Shown: positions 61,161 through 64,000 of the stretch, piece after piece | Numbering within the stretch: position 1 is the first letter of the stretch | How the letters are laid out: every line of letters starts with the position of its first letter | Source: Leptospira sanjuanensis | GTDB lineage: Bacteria; Spirochaetota; Leptospiria; Leptospirales; Leptospiraceae | Direction: 5' to 3' | Length of the DNA: 64,000 nucleotides | Assembly (NCBI RefSeq): GCF_022267325.1 | Contig: NZ_JAIZBG010000001.1 | Coordinates: 248,001-312,000, forward strand | The notes under the pieces: generated by a model | The model's database searches: none | What the model was told of the DNA's origin: nothing | What the model saw: the letters and a program-made list of their open reading frames with translations, nothing else | Position numbers and translations under genes: made by a program

Positions 61161-62324
61161 CTAATTTCCGATCGCGATCAAAACGGAATGAATTCCGATT
61201 CCTAGATAATTTCCTAACGCGTATCCGATCAATCCCGTGAGAATTCCCACAACCAAAACGCCTTTGTTTCCGATCGCCTGCGAAACCGGCGGAACGAACG
61301 CGGGTCCGTAGATGCTCGATACGGAAGTGATCATCCAGGTATCGACCGGAATTCGAAAGAGAATTCCCAAGAGAAGGTGGAGTAGAATCGCTCCGAAAAG
61401 AATCGACGTTAAGATGAGAAACACGGAACCGAAATCTTTTTTCAATTCCTCCAAATCCGCAAGAAAACCGATTGAGACCGAAAAGACCAAAATCATATAA
61501 CTTCCGAACTCGTATGTTTTGAGTTGCCGCACTTTGGAATGAAAGGAAATTCCGATTCCCCAGGTTGTGATTCCGAGAAGGATCGAAGGCGCGTACAAAG
61601 AAGAGAAGATCAAAAACGTAAACGCGACCGAAACTCCGAAACCAAGCGTCGCCAACAACAAACCGATCCCGTTCGGCAGAAGTATTTTTTTTAACGGAAG
61701 TTTATCTTCTACTTTTGCGGACGATTCCGTTTCTTCGATTGGAACGTTTTTGACTTCTTCCTTTTTCAGAAAGAACGAAAAGATTTTTTTTCCAAAAGTC
61801 AGTAAGAAGAGAAGATAAATCCCGCCGATGATTACATCGATCGTGTTGACCAAGGCGATCGTTTCTTTATTTGCGCTTAAGGCCAATCCGATCGCGTTCA
61901 GGTTCGGAGTTCCGCCGGTATACATGCCGGAAAGCATGCTCGCGATTTTTGCGGATTCGGGATGCGTTTCCGCGTATACGTATCCTACTAGCGCGGCGGA
62001 TATCGCAACCGCAACCGCGGATAAAAAGAAGGAGAAGAGAGCGAGTTTCGCTTCGCCGAACCCTTTTCGAAAATCGGTGGAACTTAAAAGCAGAGGAATC
62101 GCAAGAGGAATCGCAATATCGGCTATGGTAAGAGGCACCGATTTCGGAATCCACGAATGAGGGACGAGGTTTCCCAAAAGGATTCCCGCAATGTAGCAGA
62201 TCGATACGGAACCTAGGATTCCGAACAGTTTGACTTTTTGCGTGAGACGGATTGCGAGCCACGGGAAAAAAAGAATAAACAAAGCCAAAAATATCGGATT
62301 AAGGATCGAAGATGCGAATTCCAT
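61161..62324 (-). CDS. DUF819 family membrane protein
   Basis: 387 residues, about ten membrane spans in two related halves. DUF819 signatures: ADIAIPLAIPLLLSSTDFR near 70-88, GMYTGGTPNLNAIGLAL near 128-144, and SIYGPAFVPPVSQAIGNK near 340-357. The family (YjcL-like) is related to ion-coupled transporters; the substrate is not established. It converges on the TetR gene three bases away, sharing no terminator. Confidence 0.85.
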   Translation of the reverse strand: MEFASSILNPIFLALFILFFPWLAIRLTQKVKLFGILGSVSICYIAGILLGNLVPHSWIPKSVPLTIADIAIPLAIPLLLSSTDFRKGFGEAKLALFSFFLSAVAVAISAALVGYVYAETHPESAKIASMLSGMYTGGTPNLNAIGLALSANKETIALVNTIDVIIGGIYLLFLLTFGKKIFSFFLKKEEVKNVPIEETESSAKVEDKLPLKKILLPNGIGLLLATLGFGVSVAFTFLIFSSLYAPSILLGITTWGIGISFHSKVRQLKTYEFGSYMILVFSVSIGFLADLEELKKDFGSVFLILTSILFGAILLHLLLGILFRIPVDTWMITSVSSIYGPAFVPPVSQAIGNKGVLVVGILTGLIGYALGNYLGIGIHSVLIAIGN

Positions 62325-62777
<453 letters not shown>

Positions 62778-63542
62778 ATGAGTTTCGTTTCGAATTGTAA
62801 AGTACCTTCATTATTGATCACGATCGGTTTGTATCTTCCGATTGCGGGTTGTCTCGACGCGGAGCCGATTCCGGCAAAGGTGAACGAGATCCGTCTTCCT
62901 GCGGGAACCTCTCGAGTCGCTTTTCCGAAAAATTCTTTTTCCGATTTCGTTCGGAATCTTCCCTTAAAAAGCGAACGGACTCTTTGGACGTATAAAAAGC
63001 AAAACATCATCCGCAGATACGACACGATCGCCGTTTTGGATCTTCCTCTTTTATTCAAAGACGATTTGGAACAATGCGCCGATTATTCAATGCGGGTTTG
63101 GGCGGAATATCACAAACAAACCGGCAACTTAAATCGGCTGTATCTTTTCGATTACAACGGAAATCGAAAACGATTTCAAGAAAGCGGTCTTTCGTATTCA
63201 TCTTTTTTAAGAAAGGCATTCGCTTCCTCCAATTCCTATTCTTTGAAGAAGGGCGGGACGGTCGTTACGGAAAAGGATTTGAGACCCGGAGATCTTTTCG
63301 TTCAAAATGAAACCGGCGGAATCGGACACGTTTCTATGATTCTAGATGCGGCCGAAGCGAAGAACGGCAGGAAATTTTTTTTGATCGGATTCAGCTTTAT
63401 GCCCGCTCAGGAAATGCACATTGAAAAGGCTCCGAATGAATTCGGTTCCTCCGGTTGGTTCACATACGAAGGTTTTATCGGCCATCTCAACGAATCGTAT
63501 CCGTACGGGACGCCGGTTCTCCGGAGATTTTCGGAACGATAA
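62778..63542 (+). CDS. DUF4846 lipoprotein
   Basis: 254 residues. Signal with lipobox IAGCLD (Cys25). The rest is DUF4846: RLPAGTSRVAFPKNSFSDFVRNLPLK near 38-64, AVLDLPLLFKDDLEQCADYSMRVWAEY near 89-115, DLRPGDLFVQ, and GHVSMILDAAE near 183-193. The Gly-His-Val and nearby residues suggest an NlpC/P60-like hydrolase fold, but I cannot confirm a full Cys-His catalytic pair. Function unknown. Confidence 0.82.
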   Translation: MSFVSNCKVPSLLITIGLYLPIAGCLDAEPIPAKVNEIRLPAGTSRVAFPKNSFSDFVRNLPLKSERTLWTYKKQNIIRRYDTIAVLDLPLLFKDDLEQCADYSMRVWAEYHKQTGNLNRLYLFDYNGNRKRFQESGLSYSSFLRKAFASSNSYSLKKGGTVVTEKDLRPGDLFVQNETGGIGHVSMILDAAEAKNGRKFFLIGFSFMPAQEMHIEKAPNEFGSSGWFTYEGFIGHLNESYPYGTPVLRRFSER

Positions 63543-63585
63543 ACGAATTCGGTTTAACGAATTCTAATTTTGGAATATTCCAAAA

Positions 63586-64000
63586 TTATCGTTTCGCTTC
63601 CCAGCCGCCCACGTGATAAGCCCGAAAGATTTGTCTGAAATTTTGAAAGCCCGCTTTGCGAAACAAATCCTCGTATCGGGCGCTCGGAATTCTATTTAAA
63701 TCTTTCACTCTTTGAATGTACGTTTTCAGAGCTTCTTCTTCCCAGCCCTGAAACGTTTTTAGATATAAGCCGAGTTCATTGAAAACGACTTCCATTCGTG
63801 CTTGCGAATCGTAAAGATCGAATAAGAGAAAAATTCCTCCCGGTTCCAATCGGGAGGAAATGTCCCGAAGCAGGGAAAGTTTTGCCCCGTCGTCCGGAAG
63901 AAAGTGAAGCACGAATAAAAGCGTCGCAGCGGAGAATTTACGATTCGGATCCAGAGCTGAAACCGGAGAAGAAATCAACTCCGCGTTCGGAAAATTTTTA
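63586..64000 (-). CDS. Class I SAM-dependent methyltransferase, cut by window edge
   Basis: The frame is open past position 64000, so the N-terminus with the SAM-binding Gly-rich loop lies outside. The visible part shows motif II-III of the fold: FSAATLLFVLHFLPDDGAKLSLLRDISSRLEPGGIFLLFDLYD, then a helical C-terminus ending AYHVGGWEAKR. Substrate cannot be told. The in-window ATG at 63978 is probably internal. Confidence 0.78.
   Translation of the reverse strand, partial: KNFPNAELISSPVSALDPNRKFSAATLLFVLHFLPDDGAKLSLLRDISSRLEPGGIFLLFDLYDSQARMEVVFNELGLYLKTFQGWEEEALKTYIQRVKDLNRIPSARYEDLFRKAGFQNFRQIFRAYHVGGWEAKR

Overview
The window looks like chromosome from a Leptospira species. Three things support this: a 5S rRNA gene standing alone with no 16S or 23S next to it (rRNA genes are scattered in this genus), many short-lipobox lipoproteins including one with the leptospiral DUF1554 domain, and best-recognised relatives throughout that are spirochaete-like. 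Base composition looks like mid-40s % GC by eye, which would suit a higher-GC member of the pathogen-lineage group; the species cannot be fixed from this window. No IS element, prophage or CRISPR array was seen.

Layout. 0-6.4 kb: an ankyrin-repeat protein cut by the window edge, an AEC transporter, tRNA-Thr, a DUF2889 protein with a zinc-ribbon mini-protein, an SDR oxidoreductase, an SUMF1-like lipid-anchored or exported protein and a DEAD-box RNA helicase. 6.6-21.8 kb: a self-contained nitrate assimilation island. A porin and a fused nitrate reductase run leftward; a nitrate transporter, NirB, NirD, six molybdenum-cofactor genes (moaA, moaD, moaE, mobA, a moaC-moaB fusion, moeA) and a siroheme methyltransferase run rightward. 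The divergent promoter region carries two sigma-54 elements that share a TGGTACNNTTCTTGC core, one facing each way, so the whole island is probably switched on by nitrogen limitation. The cofactor genes are packed with 1-10 nt gaps or stop/start overlaps, which ties cofactor supply directly to nitrate use.

21.8-44.5 kb is ordinary housekeeping and envelope functions: a hybrid histidine kinase, an organophosphate antiporter, a DUF1554 lipoprotein, pyrophosphatase, an LpxL-type acyltransferase, QueE, an SNF2 helicase, PheT, a gamma-carbonic anhydrase, an oxidase subunit IV protein, an ATP-grasp-like protein, an UMF1 transporter, BFD and RibD-like proteins, a monofunctional transglycosylase, a cytochrome c lipoprotein and PlsC. 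44.8 kb holds the solitary 5S gene. 46.6-51.6 kb carries ppnP and the glycine cleavage operon gcvT-gcvH-gcvP. 51.9-64 kb carries two related cysteine-rich lipoproteins, a second hybrid kinase, a beta-propeller-like protein of unknown role, a decayed GFA-family gene, a GlcG/HbpS protein, a lipoprotein GDPD, a divergent Old-Yellow-Enzyme/TetR pair with two visible operators, a DUF819 membrane protein, a DUF4846 lipoprotein and a methyltransferase cut by the edge.

Two families of short dispersed repeats sit in the intergenic spaces: an 84-90 bp MITE-like unit with ends resembling ACAGCGTGTCCCAAAA / GGGACAGGTTCTTATG (four recognisable copies), and a GTAGGAACTNCTGC unit with flanking hairpin arms (five clear copies). 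The strongest candidates for something worth following are the divergent sigma-54 control of the nitrate island (with an apparently leaderless nitrate reductase message), the one-chain NADH-nitrate reductase architecture, and the MITE-like repeat family.
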